From positions 1 through 64,000 of the forward strand of contig CANQMT010000007.1 of the NCBI GenBank assembly GCA_947625055.1: a stretch of DNA of 64,000 bases, read 5' to 3'. Below, piece after piece: positions 37,604 to 46,421 of this stretch. Positions within the stretch are counted from its first letter, which is position 1; each line of letters starts with the position of its first letter. The translations under genes and the position numbers were made by a program. The notes beneath the pieces were generated by a model. The model was not told the DNA's origin and searched no databases. It worked only from the letters and a program-made list of their open reading frames with translations. This stretch comes from an uncultured Monoglobus sp. (lineage in GTDB: Bacteria; Bacillota; Clostridia; Monoglobales; Monoglobaceae).

Positions 37604-39787
37604 TTGAAAATTATTAAAAGAAACGGCTCGGAGGCAATATTTGACTCCGGCAAGATCAAAGCGGCGGTCAGCAAGGCGAAGTACGCCGGCGACCACCAGG
37701 ATGAGCTCACTAAGCGCGACATAGACGACATAGCCAAGGCTGTTGAGGAGTACTGCGCGAATATGCACCGCGCTCTTTCGGTCGAGGAGATACAGGAACT
37801 GGTCGAGACCGAGATCATGAGCCACGGCGCGTTTGAGATAGCGAAGCGCTATATCCGCTTCCGCTTCACGCGCAGCCTCGTGAGAAAGACAAACACGACC
37901 GACAACCAGATACTCAGCCTGCTCGAGTGCGACAATGAGGAAGTGAAGCAGGAGAATTCCAACAAAAACCCGACCGTGAACAGCGTTCAGCGCGACTATA
38001 TGGCGGGCGAGGTCAGCAAGGACATCACCGAGAGACTGCTTCTGCCCGAGGAGGTCGTTCAGGCGCATAAAAACGGCATTATACACTTCCACGACTCTGA
38101 CTATTTCGCGCAGCACATGCACAACTGCGATCTGGTGAACCTTGAGGACATGCTCCAGAACGGCACGGTCATCAGCGAGACGATGATCGAGCGCCCGCAC
38201 TCGTTCTCGACCGCCTGCAATATCGCGACGCAGATAATCGCGCAGGTCGCGAGCAACCAGTACGGCGGCCAGAGCATAAGTCTGACGCACCTTGTGCCGT
38301 TTGTTGACGTGTCGAGAAAAACGATAAGAAAGCAGCTCGAAAAGGAGCTTGAGGAGATCGGCGCGGAGTGCTCCGAGGAAAAGCTGAGCAGGATCGTTGA
38401 GGAGCGGCTGAAGCTTGAGATCAGCCGCGGCGTTCAAACCATTCAGTATCAGCTCGTGACGCTGATGACGACCAACGGACAGGCGCCGTTCGTGACGATA
38501 TTCATGTACCTTGGCGAGGCGCGGAGCCCGAGAGAAAAGGCCGATCTGGCCCTTGTTATTGAAGAAATGCTCAAGCAGCGCATTGAGGGCGTTAAGAATG
38601 AGGCGGGCGTCTGGATAACCCCGGCGTTTCCGAAGCTGATATATGTGCTTGAAGAGGACAATATACGCGAGGACTCGCCCTACTGGTACCTGACCGAGCT
38701 CGCGGCGAAGTGCACCGCAAAGCGCATGGTGCCCGACTATATATCCGAAAAAATGATGCTGCGCCTCAAGATCGACAAAAACGGCGACGGCAACTGCTAC
38801 ACCTGTATGGGCTGCCGCAGTTTCCTCACGCCGTATGTTGACGAAAACGGCAAGCCGAAATACTACGGCCGCTTCAATCAGGGCGTTGTGACGATCAACC
38901 TTGTTGACGTCGCCTGCACCGCGATCGAAAACGGCGGAGACGAGGAAAAATTCTGGGAAACGCTCGACGAGAGACTTGAACTGTGCCACAAAGCGCTGCG
39001 CTGCCGCCACGAGCGTCTTGTGGGAACGCTCTCGGACGTGGCCCCGATCCTCTGGCAGCACGGCGCGCTCGCGCGGCTTGAGAAGGGCGAGCCGATCACC
39101 AAGCTGCTCTATGGCGGATATTCGACAATATCGCTCGGCTACGCGGGCCTTTGGGAGTGCGTGTACGAGGTCACGGGCAAAAAGCTCACCGAGCCCGAGG
39201 GCGAGGAGTTCGGCCTTGAGGTTATGCGCAGACTGAACGCTGCCTGCAAAAAGTGGAAGGAAGCCGAGAATATCGACTACTCGATCTACGGCACTCCGCT
39301 TGAGTCGACGACCTACAAGTTCGCGAAATGCCTGCAAAAGCGCTTCGGCATAATCAAGGGCGTGACCGACAAGAACTACATAACCAACTCGTACCATATC
39401 CATGTGACCGAACCGATCGACGCGTTCTCGAAACTTGAAGAAGAAGCGCGGTTCCAAGAGCTTTCGCCCGGCGGCGCAATAAGCTACATCGAGGTCCCGA
39501 ATATGCAGAACAATATCCCGGCTGTGCTTGAGGTCATCAAGTTCCTCTATGACCACATCATGTACGCGGAGCTTAACACCAAGAGCGACTACTGTCAGGT
39601 CTGCGGCTATGACGGCGAGATACAGATCGTGAACGACGACGACAAGCTCATCTGGGAGTGTCCGAACTGCCACAACCACGACCAGAGCAAGATGAACGTC
39701 GCGCGCCGCACCTGCGGATATATCGGAACGCAGTTCTGGAATCAGGGCCGCACACAGGAAATCAAGGAAAGGGTACTCCATCTGTAA
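37604..39787 (+). CDS. nrdD: Anaerobic ribonucleoside-triphosphate reductase (class III)
   Basis: A 727-residue oxygen-sensitive glycyl-radical enzyme making dNTPs. An ATP-cone domain (about residues 1-95) precedes the catalytic barrel; CQVCG and CPNCH form the C-terminal zinc site and RRTCGYIG carries the radical glycine. TTG at 37604 is preferred because AGGGG lies about 11 bases upstream and the product then starts with the ATP-cone KIIKRNG. It overlaps nrdG at TAATG. Confidence 0.95.
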   Translation: MKIIKRNGSEAIFDSGKIKAAVSKAKYAGDHQDELTKRDIDDIAKAVEEYCANMHRALSVEEIQELVETEIMSHGAFEIAKRYIRFRFTRSLVRKTNTTDNQILSLLECDNEEVKQENSNKNPTVNSVQRDYMAGEVSKDITERLLLPEEVVQAHKNGIIHFHDSDYFAQHMHNCDLVNLEDMLQNGTVISETMIERPHSFSTACNIATQIIAQVASNQYGGQSISLTHLVPFVDVSRKTIRKQLEKELEEIGAECSEEKLSRIVEERLKLEISRGVQTIQYQLVTLMTTNGQAPFVTIFMYLGEARSPREKADLALVIEEMLKQRIEGVKNEAGVWITPAFPKLIYVLEEDNIREDSPYWYLTELAAKCTAKRMVPDYISEKMMLRLKIDKNGDGNCYTCMGCRSFLTPYVDENGKPKYYGRFNQGVVTINLVDVACTAIENGGDEEKFWETLDERLELCHKALRCRHERLVGTLSDVAPILWQHGALARLEKGEPITKLLYGGYSTISLGYAGLWECVYEVTGKKLTEPEGEEFGLEVMRRLNAACKKWKEAENIDYSIYGTPLESTTYKFAKCLQKRFGIIKGVTDKNYITNSYHIHVTEPIDAFSKLEEEARFQELSPGGAISYIEVPNMQNNIPAVLEVIKFLYDHIMYAELNTKSDYCQVCGYDGEIQIVNDDDKLIWECPNCHNHDQSKMNVARRTCGYIGTQFWNQGRTQEIKERVLHL

Positions 39788-40269
39788 TGAATTACTGTGA
39801 GATCAAAAATTATGATATAGCAAACGGGGAGGGCGTTCGCGTCTCCCTGTTTGTGTCGGGCTGCACCCACCGCTGCAAGGGCTGCTTCAACGAGATCGCG
39901 TGGGATTTTGACGCGGGCGAGCCGTTCACCGAAAAGACCGAGGATATGCTGATAGAAATGCTCAACAAGCCCTATATCAACGGGCTGACGCTGCTCGGCG
40001 GCGAGCCGTTCGAGCCGTCGAACCAGCGGCGCCTGACTCCGTTTTTAAGGCGAGTGAGGGAGAGCCTGCCCGAAAAAAATATATGGTGCTACACTGGCTA
40101 TACCTACGAGACCGACCTGCTCGGCGAGAGCCGCGCCCGCTGCGAATGTACCGACGAAATGCTGTCGATGATCGACGTGCTCGTTGACGGCGAGTTTATC
40201 GAGGCCGAAAAAGACATCTCGCTCGCGTTCCGAGGCTCGCGCAACCAGCGGATACTGCGCCTCAAATAA
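39787..40269 (+). CDS. nrdG: Anaerobic ribonucleotide reductase activating protein
   Basis: A 160-residue radical SAM activase that generates the NrdD glycyl radical. The cluster motif CTHRCKGC (CxxxCxxC) lies near residue 27, with LTLLGGEPF and NIWCYTGYTYE following. Its ATG shares one base with the nrdD stop, indicating coupled translation. Confidence 0.95.
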   Translation: MNYCEIKNYDIANGEGVRVSLFVSGCTHRCKGCFNEIAWDFDAGEPFTEKTEDMLIEMLNKPYINGLTLLGGEPFEPSNQRRLTPFLRRVRESLPEKNIWCYTGYTYETDLLGESRARCECTDEMLSMIDVLVDGEFIEAEKDISLAFRGSRNQRILRLK

Positions 40270-40356
40270 CCATGATCGGCGGCTGTATGCCCGCAGAGCG
40301 CGGAAGTGCGGAGACGTTCGCTGCTGAACAATAAACGAAAATTATGGAGGAAAGCT

Positions 40357-40917
40357 ATGACCGAGAAGGAGAAAATGCTTAAAGGCAAGTGGCATGACGC
40401 GAATTTTGACGAGAGCCTGATCGAGGAACGCCAAAAAGCGGAATCGTGCTGCTTTGAATTTAATATGTCGCGCCCCGGAAGCGGCGAGCAGATTTCGGCT
40501 TTGGAAAAACTGCTCGGCGCCGATGTTCCGAAAGGGCTTACCGTGCTTGCGCCGGTTTATTTCGATTACGGCTCGCACACCCGTTTCGGCGAGGGCACAT
40601 TTGTTAATCACGGCTGCTACTTTATGGACGGCGGCATGATCTATATCGGAAAGAATGTTTTTATCGGCCCTTTTTGCGGATTTTACACCGCGAGCCACCC
40701 CATGAATATAGCGGACAGGAACAAAGGACTGGAGAGGGCGCTTCCGATCCGCGTGGGCGACAACTGCTGGTTTGGCGCGAATGTGTCCGTTTTGCAGGGC
40801 GTCACTATCGGAAGCGGCTGCGTGATCGCCGCGGGGAGCGTTGTTACGAGCGATTTGCCCGATAACTGTATGGCGGCGGGCGTTCCCGCCGTTGTGAAAA
40901 AATATATTGAGCAATAA
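40357..40917 (+). CDS. Maltose/galactoside O-acetyltransferase-like (left-handed beta-helix)
   Basis: A 186-residue acetyl-CoA-dependent transferase of the MAA/LacA/NodL group. An N-terminal Mac domain is followed by hexapeptide repeats such as GGMIYIGKNVFIGP and GDNCWFGANVSVLQGVTIGSGC (two parts), with the catalytic His in TASHPM and the C-terminal GVPAVVKK. Substrate is unknown. GGAGG precedes ATG 40357. No link to nrdDG other than position. Confidence 0.88.
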   Translation: MTEKEKMLKGKWHDANFDESLIEERQKAESCCFEFNMSRPGSGEQISALEKLLGADVPKGLTVLAPVYFDYGSHTRFGEGTFVNHGCYFMDGGMIYIGKNVFIGPFCGFYTASHPMNIADRNKGLERALPIRVGDNCWFGANVSVLQGVTIGSGCVIAAGSVVTSDLPDNCMAAGVPAVVKKYIEQ

Positions 40918-40961
40918 TACCACCTATTTTTGCTCGCCGCTCAGCGGTCGGATGCGCGGAT

Positions 40962-40990
40962 TTGACAAGTTTTAAAGTTTATGTTATAAT
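40962..40990 (+). promoter_or_regulatory. Promoter of the SLH metallo-beta-lactamase gene
   Basis: TTGACA at 40962-40967 and TATAAT at 40985-40990, 17 bp apart, with an extended -10 TGT. Confidence 0.85.
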
Positions 40991-41043
40991 TATTTTGATT
41001 ATATGAAATAAGCTGAAAATTTGAAGTTAAAGGAGAAAACAGG

Positions 41044-42501
41044 ATGCGAAAGAGAAGAATTGCCGCGTTTGCCGCGGTTCTGGTTTTGCTCTGTTTCGGC
41101 TGCATTTCGGCGTTCGCAACAGCGTTTTATGATGTCCCCGATGATTTCTGGGCCGCGCCTTATATAACGAGCCTCGAGTCCCGCGGGATCGTCTCGGGCT
41201 ACGGCGACGGAACGTTTTTGCCAAACGCCAACGTCCAGCGGTGCGAGTACGCCAAGATGCTGGTCAACGCCTCGGGGCTTCCCCTTTCAACAGCCCGAAC
41301 CAGCCCGTACGCGGATCTGAACGTCAACGAATGGTATCTGCCGTATATCAACGCCATAACGGCGCAGATGCCGGGCTATCAGAGCACCACGCCTGGCGAC
41401 ACGCGGATATATTTTAAGCCTGAGGACCCGGCCACCCGCGAGGATGTGACCGTTGCGCTTATTAAGGTGCTTAATTATGATTTGTCGGAATACTACCCGA
41501 TCAGCGACGCTTTGCTGTCGGATGTGTTCTATGATTATGAGTCGATCCCGAAGCAGGACAGGCCGTATATTGCCGAGGCGGTCAAGAGAGGTTACATAAC
41601 CGGAACCCAGCAGGGAACATTTGAGGGCTCGGACCCGATCACCCGCTGCGAGGTCTGCGCGGTGCTGTGCAGAGCGTTCCCGGAGGGCGGTACCGCCTAT
41701 GTTGAGCCGCAGAATAATATGCCGGACGAAATCGCGTCCGGCCTTTCTGATTTAAGGGTATATTTTATCAATGTCGGTCAGGGCGACTCGGAATTTATCA
41801 TCCTGCCCGACGGAAAGACCATGCTGATCGACGCGGGAACGGCGGACCACGGCAATGAGGTGTGCGCCTTCATAAAAGGGCTCGGATATTCGGGCATTGA
41901 TTATGTTTTGGCGACGCATCCGCACGCCGATCATATCGGCGGCATGCGCGCTGTGCTTGACGGGTTCGCGGTCGGGACATTTTATATGCCCGACGCGCTA
42001 AACACCACCAAAACCTTTGAGAACATGCTGGCGAAGCTGCTTGAAAAGCAGATAAACACCGTGCGCGCCGAGGCGGGAATGGTTATCGCGCAGGGCGCGT
42101 ATACAATTGAGTTCCTGACGCCGCTTAACACCTATGACGATATTAACAACAGCTCGGTCGTGACGCGGATCGCGTACGGCGGCAATGTGTTCCTGTTTAT
42201 GGGCGACGCCGAGAAGGAAGTCGAAAACGATCTGCTTCGGGCCGCGGGCGGCGATAAGCTTAAGGCGGATGTGCTCAAGGTCGGACATCACGGCTCGTCA
42301 TCGTCCTCGACACCGCAGTTTTTGAGCGCTGTCCATCCGGCTTACGCGGTTATATCGGTCGGAGCGGGCAACGAGTACGGGCACCCGACCGAAAAGACGT
42401 TAAACAATCTGGCAAGCGCGGGCGCGGCGGTGCTCAGGACCGACATCGACGGAACCGTGGGATTCGGCTCAAACGGAAATGGAATTTACAGACTGAATTA
42501 A
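41044..42501 (+). CDS. SLH-domain ComEC-type metallo-beta-lactamase fold hydrolase
   Basis: A 485-residue secreted protein. Signal peptide 1-26 ending AFA, then SLH repeats (FYDVPDDFWAAPYI, DGTFLPNANVQRCEYAKM, YADLNVNEWYLPYI, GTFEGSDPITRCEVCAVL) over about 27-220. The C-terminal half matches the ComEC-like metallo-beta-lactamase domain: FINVGQGDS, ATHPHADHIGG, FLMGDAEKE-like FMGDAEKE and KVGHHGSSSSS. The metal ligands are complete, so it is probably an active phosphodiesterase or nuclease held at the cell wall. AAAGGAG precedes the ATG. Confidence 0.88.
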   Translation: MRKRRIAAFAAVLVLLCFGCISAFATAFYDVPDDFWAAPYITSLESRGIVSGYGDGTFLPNANVQRCEYAKMLVNASGLPLSTARTSPYADLNVNEWYLPYINAITAQMPGYQSTTPGDTRIYFKPEDPATREDVTVALIKVLNYDLSEYYPISDALLSDVFYDYESIPKQDRPYIAEAVKRGYITGTQQGTFEGSDPITRCEVCAVLCRAFPEGGTAYVEPQNNMPDEIASGLSDLRVYFINVGQGDSEFIILPDGKTMLIDAGTADHGNEVCAFIKGLGYSGIDYVLATHPHADHIGGMRAVLDGFAVGTFYMPDALNTTKTFENMLAKLLEKQINTVRAEAGMVIAQGAYTIEFLTPLNTYDDINNSSVVTRIAYGGNVFLFMGDAEKEVENDLLRAAGGDKLKADVLKVGHHGSSSSSTPQFLSAVHPAYAVISVGAGNEYGHPTEKTLNNLASAGAAVLRTDIDGTVGFGSNGNGIYRLN

Positions 42502-42513
42502 GGAGGGGAGATC

Positions 42514-42720
42514 ATGAAGGGTGTAATTGACAGATTTGAGGGCGAATTCGCGGTCGTCGAGACCGACGGAGGATTTGTGAATGTTCCAAAGGCAAAACTG
42601 CCGGCGGAGGCGAAAGAATGTGCCGTTATCAATCTTGACAGTTTTTTGGTTGACAATGGCGCCGAGGCGGAGCGGACGAAAAAGATACGCGGCATGATGG
42701 ACGAATTATTCGGAAATTGA
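42514..42720 (+). CDS. DUF3006 domain protein
   Basis: A 68-residue protein starting MKGVIDRFEGEFAVVE, the DUF3006 pattern, forming a small beta-barrel-like domain with an alpha-helical tail. It lies 12 bp after the SLH metallo-beta-lactamase gene with a GGAGGGGAG site and is co-transcribed. DUF3006 often accompanies ComEC-like metallo-beta-lactamases; its role is unknown. It has no signal peptide, so it stays inside the cell while its neighbour is exported. Confidence 0.85.
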   Translation: MKGVIDRFEGEFAVVETDGGFVNVPKAKLPAEAKECAVINLDSFLVDNGAEAERTKKIRGMMDELFGN

Positions 42721-42804
42721 TACCGGTTTTGTCAAGGGTTTTATTGTGAATAATATGTTTTAAATTAATAAACGCTCTATGTTGACAAAATTCAATAAAA
42801 TATA

Positions 42805-42834
42805 TTGACTTACTGTGCCGATAAGTGGTATAAT
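42805..42834 (+). promoter_or_regulatory. Promoter of the his genes
   Basis: TTGACT at 42805-42810 and TATAAT at 42829-42834, spaced 18 bp. Transcription would start near 42841, inside the inverted repeat. Confidence 0.75.
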
Positions 42835-42875
42835 AATCCTTATGAATAAGCGTTTGATTATTCATAAGGATTATT
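42832..42875. promoter_or_regulatory. 18-bp perfect inverted repeat across the his promoter
   Basis: Arms 42832-42849 and 42858-42875 are perfectly complementary around an 8-nt loop, and the left arm overlaps the -10 box. It could be a repressor operator or, if transcribed, an mRNA hairpin followed by TTTGTTTT. Confidence 0.7.
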
Positions 42876-42894
42876 TGTTTTGGAGTGATATTTT

Positions 42895-44547
42895 TTGAAC
42901 AACGGAAGGATTACCCACACTCCCACAGGATTGGCAGATGTGCTTTGTGACGAGTGTGAGCTGAAACTTCGGATAGAGAACAAGGCGATGGAGGTGTTCG
43001 GCAGCTTCGATTACAGACCTGTGCGGACGCCCACATTCGAGTATTTTGACGTGTATAACGTGACCACGCCGACGCAGGCGGAGCATATGTTCAAGTTTTT
43101 TGACACCAACGGCAGAATGCTGGCGCTTCGGCCCGACATCACGACCTCGGTGGCGAGAATGGTCGCCACAAAGGCGGGCGCGGAGGATTTTCCGATCCGC
43201 GTTTCGTACCTCGGCAGCGCGTTCCGCAATGAGGAGAATTTCAGCCAGGCGCGCCAGAGGGAGTTTACCCAGACAGGCGTTGAGCTTATCGGCGAAAGCG
43301 GCCCCGCGGCGGACGCGGAGATAATTGAGATCGCGATAAAGACGCTGCTTGAGGCGGGGATAAAGAGCTTCCAGATCGACCTGGGCCAGGTTGAGTTTTT
43401 TAAGGGCCTCGTTGAGCAGGCCGGACTTTCGGAAAGCGAGAGCGATATGCTCAGGCGGCACATAAACGACAAGGATTTCATCGCGGTCGAGAACGCCCTT
43501 GAGGAGCTTGACGTGACCGGCGACATGCGGCAGAGATTTGTAAGTCTGTCAACCATGTTCGGTGGGATCGAGATCGTGGATAACGCGATCGACGACCGAA
43601 CGCTGAACCGACGCTCGAAGGACGCATTGATAAATTTAAAAGAGGTGTATTATATCCTGACCCAAAAAGGGCTTGACAAATATGTTTCGTTCGATTTGGG
43701 AATGGTACAGAATATCGACTATTACACGGGAATTATTATCCGCGGCTTTACGTACGGCGTGGGTTTCCCGGTGTGCAGCGGCGGACGGTATGACAGTCTG
43801 CTGAAAAAATTCGGCAGGGACGTTCCCGCCACCGGAATAGCCGTCGGCGTTGAGAGAGTTCTGGCGACGCTGTATGACGAGAGTTCGGCAGCCGAGAAAA
43901 AGAGCGGCAGCGATTACGTCACCGTGGCACTTGCCAAGGGAAGGTTGGCGGAGCTTTCGGTTGACATCTTCGGTAAAATAGGATTTGACGTGGATGAGAT
44001 CAAGAAAAAGAGCCGCAAGCTTATATTCACTGATGATAAGAACAAGATCAAGTTTATACTGGTGAAGGCCTCGGACGTGCCGACTTACGTTGAGTACGGC
44101 GCGGCCGACATGGGAATTGTCGGCAAGGACACGCTGCTTGAAAGCGGCAAAAACCTCTATGAGGTGCTTGACCTCGGGTTTGGAGCCTGCAAGATGGCTG
44201 TGGCGGGGCCCGCCGAAATGAAGGAAAATCTCGGCAACCGCAATATTACCCGCGTGGCCAGCAAATATCCCGAGATTGCCCGCGAGTTTTTCCAGAAAGT
44301 GAAGGGCAGAACGGTCGATATTATTAAGCTTAACGGCTCGGTTGAGCTCGGCCCGCTTGTGGGTTTATCTGAAGTGATCGTAGATATCGTCGAAAGCGGC
44401 AAAACGCTCAAAGAAAACGGCCTCGAGGTGCTTGAGGACGTGTGCGAGCTTTCGGCGCGGCTCGTTGTCAACCGCGTCAGCATGAAGCTCAAGCGCGACA
44501 AGATCATGGACATAATCCTCCGCGTTAAGGAGGAGATCGAGAAATGA
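42895..44547 (+). CDS. hisZG: HisZ-HisG fusion: ATP phosphoribosyltransferase, regulatory and catalytic
   Basis: A 550-residue fusion. Residues 1 to about 330 are HisZ, a histidyl-tRNA-synthetase-like regulatory part: [35 protein letters not shown] and GGRYDSLL, ending [10 protein letters not shown]. After a short linker (about 331-340), the short-form HisG catalytic domain follows: [27 protein letters not shown] and [20 protein letters not shown] (two parts). These are normally separate hetero-octameric subunits that start histidine synthesis. TTG start at 42895 with GGAG 9 bases before. It overlaps hisA by 4 bases. Confidence 0.92.
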   Translation: MNNGRITHTPTGLADVLCDECELKLRIENKAMEVFGSFDYRPVRTPTFEYFDVYNVTTPTQAEHMFKFFDTNGRMLALRPDITTSVARMVATKAGAEDFPIRVSYLGSAFRNEENFSQARQREFTQTGVELIGESGPAADAEIIEIAIKTLLEAGIKSFQIDLGQVEFFKGLVEQAGLSESESDMLRRHINDKDFIAVENALEELDVTGDMRQRFVSLSTMFGGIEIVDNAIDDRTLNRRSKDALINLKEVYYILTQKGLDKYVSFDLGMVQNIDYYTGIIIRGFTYGVGFPVCSGGRYDSLLKKFGRDVPATGIAVGVERVLATLYDESSAAEKKSGSDYVTVALAKGRLAELSVDIFGKIGFDVDEIKKKSRKLIFTDDKNKIKFILVKASDVPTYVEYGAADMGIVGKDTLLESGKNLYEVLDLGFGACKMAVAGPAEMKENLGNRNITRVASKYPEIAREFFQKVKGRTVDIIKLNGSVELGPLVGLSEVIVDIVESGKTLKENGLEVLEDVCELSARLVVNRVSMKLKRDKIMDIILRVKEEIEK

Positions 44548-45257
44548 CGATATATCCCGCAATAGATATAATCGGCGGCGAGTGTGTGCGTCTGGTCAAG
44601 GGCGACTATTCGCAAAAGACCACGTTCGGCAAAGACCCGGTTGCCGTTGCGAAGGAGTGGGAAAGCTGCGGCGCGGAGTTCATTCATATTGTTGATCTTG
44701 ACGGCGCCCGGAGCGGAGACATGCCGAACTTTGAGCTCATCTCGGATATAGCCCGCTCGGTGTCATGCAAGGTCGAGGTGGGCGGCGGTATACGCGGCAT
44801 GGACTGCGCCGAAAAATACCTGAACGCGGGCGTGTACAGAGTGATCATAGGGACCTCGGCGCTGCGCGACCCCGGATTCGTCCGCGAGGCGGTTTTGAAA
44901 TACGGCGAGCGGATCGCCGTTGGAATTGACGCAAAAGACGGCAAAGCCGCGGTCAGCGGCTGGGAGGACGTCAGCAACATCGGAGCGCTCGAGCTCGCGA
45001 AACGCATGGAAGAGATCGGGGTAAGGACGATAATCTACACCGATATTGCCACCGACGGAATGCTCGGCGGCCCAAACCTTGAGGCTATGAGAGAAATGGC
45101 CGCGTCGGTCAATATGGATGTTGTGGCCTCGGGCGGCGTCACGACGCTTCGGGATGTTGAGGCGCTAAAAACCGCGGGCGTTCAGGGCGCGATAATCGGC
45201 AAGGCTCTTTACACCGGAAGCATCGACCTTCGCGAGGCGATCAAAACAGCGAAATAA
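44544..45257 (+). CDS. hisA: Phosphoribosylformimino-AICAR ribotide isomerase
   Basis: A 237-residue TIM barrel (ProFAR isomerase). [15 protein letters not shown] holds the catalytic Asp of the first strand, [12 protein letters not shown] and [13 protein letters not shown] hold the second and the phosphate sites, and [10 protein letters not shown] the last. GTAL-type [11 protein letters not shown] closes it. It shares ATGA with hisZG, so translation is coupled. Confidence 0.95.
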   Translation: MTIYPAIDIIGGECVRLVKGDYSQKTTFGKDPVAVAKEWESCGAEFIHIVDLDGARSGDMPNFELISDIARSVSCKVEVGGGIRGMDCAEKYLNAGVYRVIIGTSALRDPGFVREAVLKYGERIAVGIDAKDGKAAVSGWEDVSNIGALELAKRMEEIGVRTIIYTDIATDGMLGGPNLEAMREMAASVNMDVVASGGVTTLRDVEALKTAGVQGAIIGKALYTGSIDLREAIKTAK

Positions 45258-45280
45258 ATTCTGAAAGGAATGTGAACAAT

Positions 45281-45934
45281 ATGGAAATGATAAACGCGGA
45301 GTTCATTAAGGACTTAAAATTTGATGACAACGGATTGATCCCCGCGGTGGCGCAGGACAGCGTCAGCGGCGAGGTGCTTATGCTCGCCTATATGAACGAG
45401 GAAAGCATTAGGGAAACCTTAAAGACCGGCCACGCCACATATTTCAGCCGCAGCCGCAAGCAGCTCTGGGAAAAGGGCGCGACCAGCGGAAACTATCAGG
45501 ATGTTGTTGAAATGTATGTTGACTGCGATCAGGATGCGGTCGTGCTCAAGGTAAAGCAGACCGGCAACGCCTGTCACACCAACAATCATTCCTGCTTCTA
45601 CCGCAGGGTGAAGGAGGGCAAGCTTGAGGAGATCCCCACCGGGACCGCCGCCAAACCCGGCATACTTTATGACGTTTACAACGTTATCGTGGACAGGGTA
45701 AAAAATCCCAAAAAGGGATCATACACCAATTATTTGTTTGACAAGGGCATTGACAAAATGCTCAAAAAGGTGGGCGAGGAGGCCTCCGAGGTCATTATCG
45801 CGTCCAAGAATTACGTAAAGTCCGAGGTGCAGTACGAGACAGCCGACCTTTTGTACCACCTGTCGGTGGTGCTGGTCGAGGAGGGCCTCACCTGGGACGA
45901 TATATTTGTTGAGCTGCAAAAAAGATATAAATAA
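45281..45934 (+). CDS. hisIE: HisIE: phosphoribosyl-AMP cyclohydrolase/phosphoribosyl-ATP diphosphatase
   Basis: A 217-residue bifunctional enzyme for steps 2 and 3 of histidine synthesis. HisI part: [53 protein letters not shown] (zinc ligands). HisE part from about residue 125: [27 protein letters not shown] (two parts). ATG 45281 has AAAGGA 11 bases before; GTG 45272 is too close to it. hisB, C, D, F and H are not in the window. Confidence 0.94.
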   Translation: MEMINAEFIKDLKFDDNGLIPAVAQDSVSGEVLMLAYMNEESIRETLKTGHATYFSRSRKQLWEKGATSGNYQDVVEMYVDCDQDAVVLKVKQTGNACHTNNHSCFYRRVKEGKLEEIPTGTAAKPGILYDVYNVIVDRVKNPKKGSYTNYLFDKGIDKMLKKVGEEASEVIIASKNYVKSEVQYETADLLYHLSVVLVEEGLTWDDIFVELQKRYK

Positions 45935-45974
45935 AAATAAAGAAAAAAGCAAAAAATTTTAGGAGGTAATGAAA

Positions 45975-46349
45975 ATGATTGGAATTGAGCATATTTGTAT
46001 CTGCGCGCATGACACGGCGGCGCTTAAAGACTGGTACATGGACATGTTCGGTTGGAAGGTTGTGTATGACAACGGCAAGGGAACGTTCTTCCTCAAGGCC
46101 GACGACGGCGGAATGATCGAGTTCCAGCGTTCCGACATCAAGGGTTCAAAGCAGGATATGAAGGCGACGGGCATCCGCCATATCGCGATCTCGGTCGACG
46201 ATTTTGACGGCATGGTTGAGAAGCTCAAGGGCGCGGGAGTCAAGGTCCTGATAGACGCGGCGGTCAGCGCCAAGGGTATTGGCACAATGTATTTTGAGGA
46301 TCCCGACGGCAATATTCTGCACATAATTCACAGAGTTACGCCTCTTTAA
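45975..46349 (+). CDS. VOC-family (glyoxalase/bleomycin resistance fold) protein
   Basis: A 124-residue protein with paired beta-alpha-beta-beta-beta modules. Metal-type residues are visible in IEHICI, GGMIEF, IRHIAIS and near the end in GNILHII. No substrate can be assigned. AGGAGG at 45961-45966 sits 8 bases before ATG 45975; ATG 45969 is only 2 bases from it. It may be the last gene of the his transcript, since a terminator follows. Confidence 0.85.
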   Translation: MIGIEHICICAHDTAALKDWYMDMFGWKVVYDNGKGTFFLKADDGGMIEFQRSDIKGSKQDMKATGIRHIAISVDDFDGMVEKLKGAGVKVLIDAAVSAKGIGTMYFEDPDGNILHIIHRVTPL

Positions 46350-46369
46350 AGTAAGCGCTGAAGAAAAGA

Positions 46370-46400
46370 TCGGCAGGCGATAAACCGCCTGCCGAATTGT
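46370..46400 (+). terminator. Terminator after the VOC gene
   Basis: Perfect 10-bp arms TCGGCAGGCG (46370-46379) and CGCCTGCCGA (46386-46395) with a 6-nt loop, followed by a weak ATTGTTAATT. Confidence 0.7.
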
Positions 46401-46421
46401 TAATTGATATGAGGCTGCATT

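Noticed and set aside
37571-39781. A 736-codon open frame antisense to nrdD
   Set aside because: It mirrors the codon bias of nrdD, has no recognisable domain or ribosome site, and nrdD is full length with all motifs.
42832-42880. Intrinsic terminator/attenuator of the his genes
   Set aside because: The predicted transcript start lies inside the left arm, so the full hairpin would not be in the RNA; an operator is more likely.
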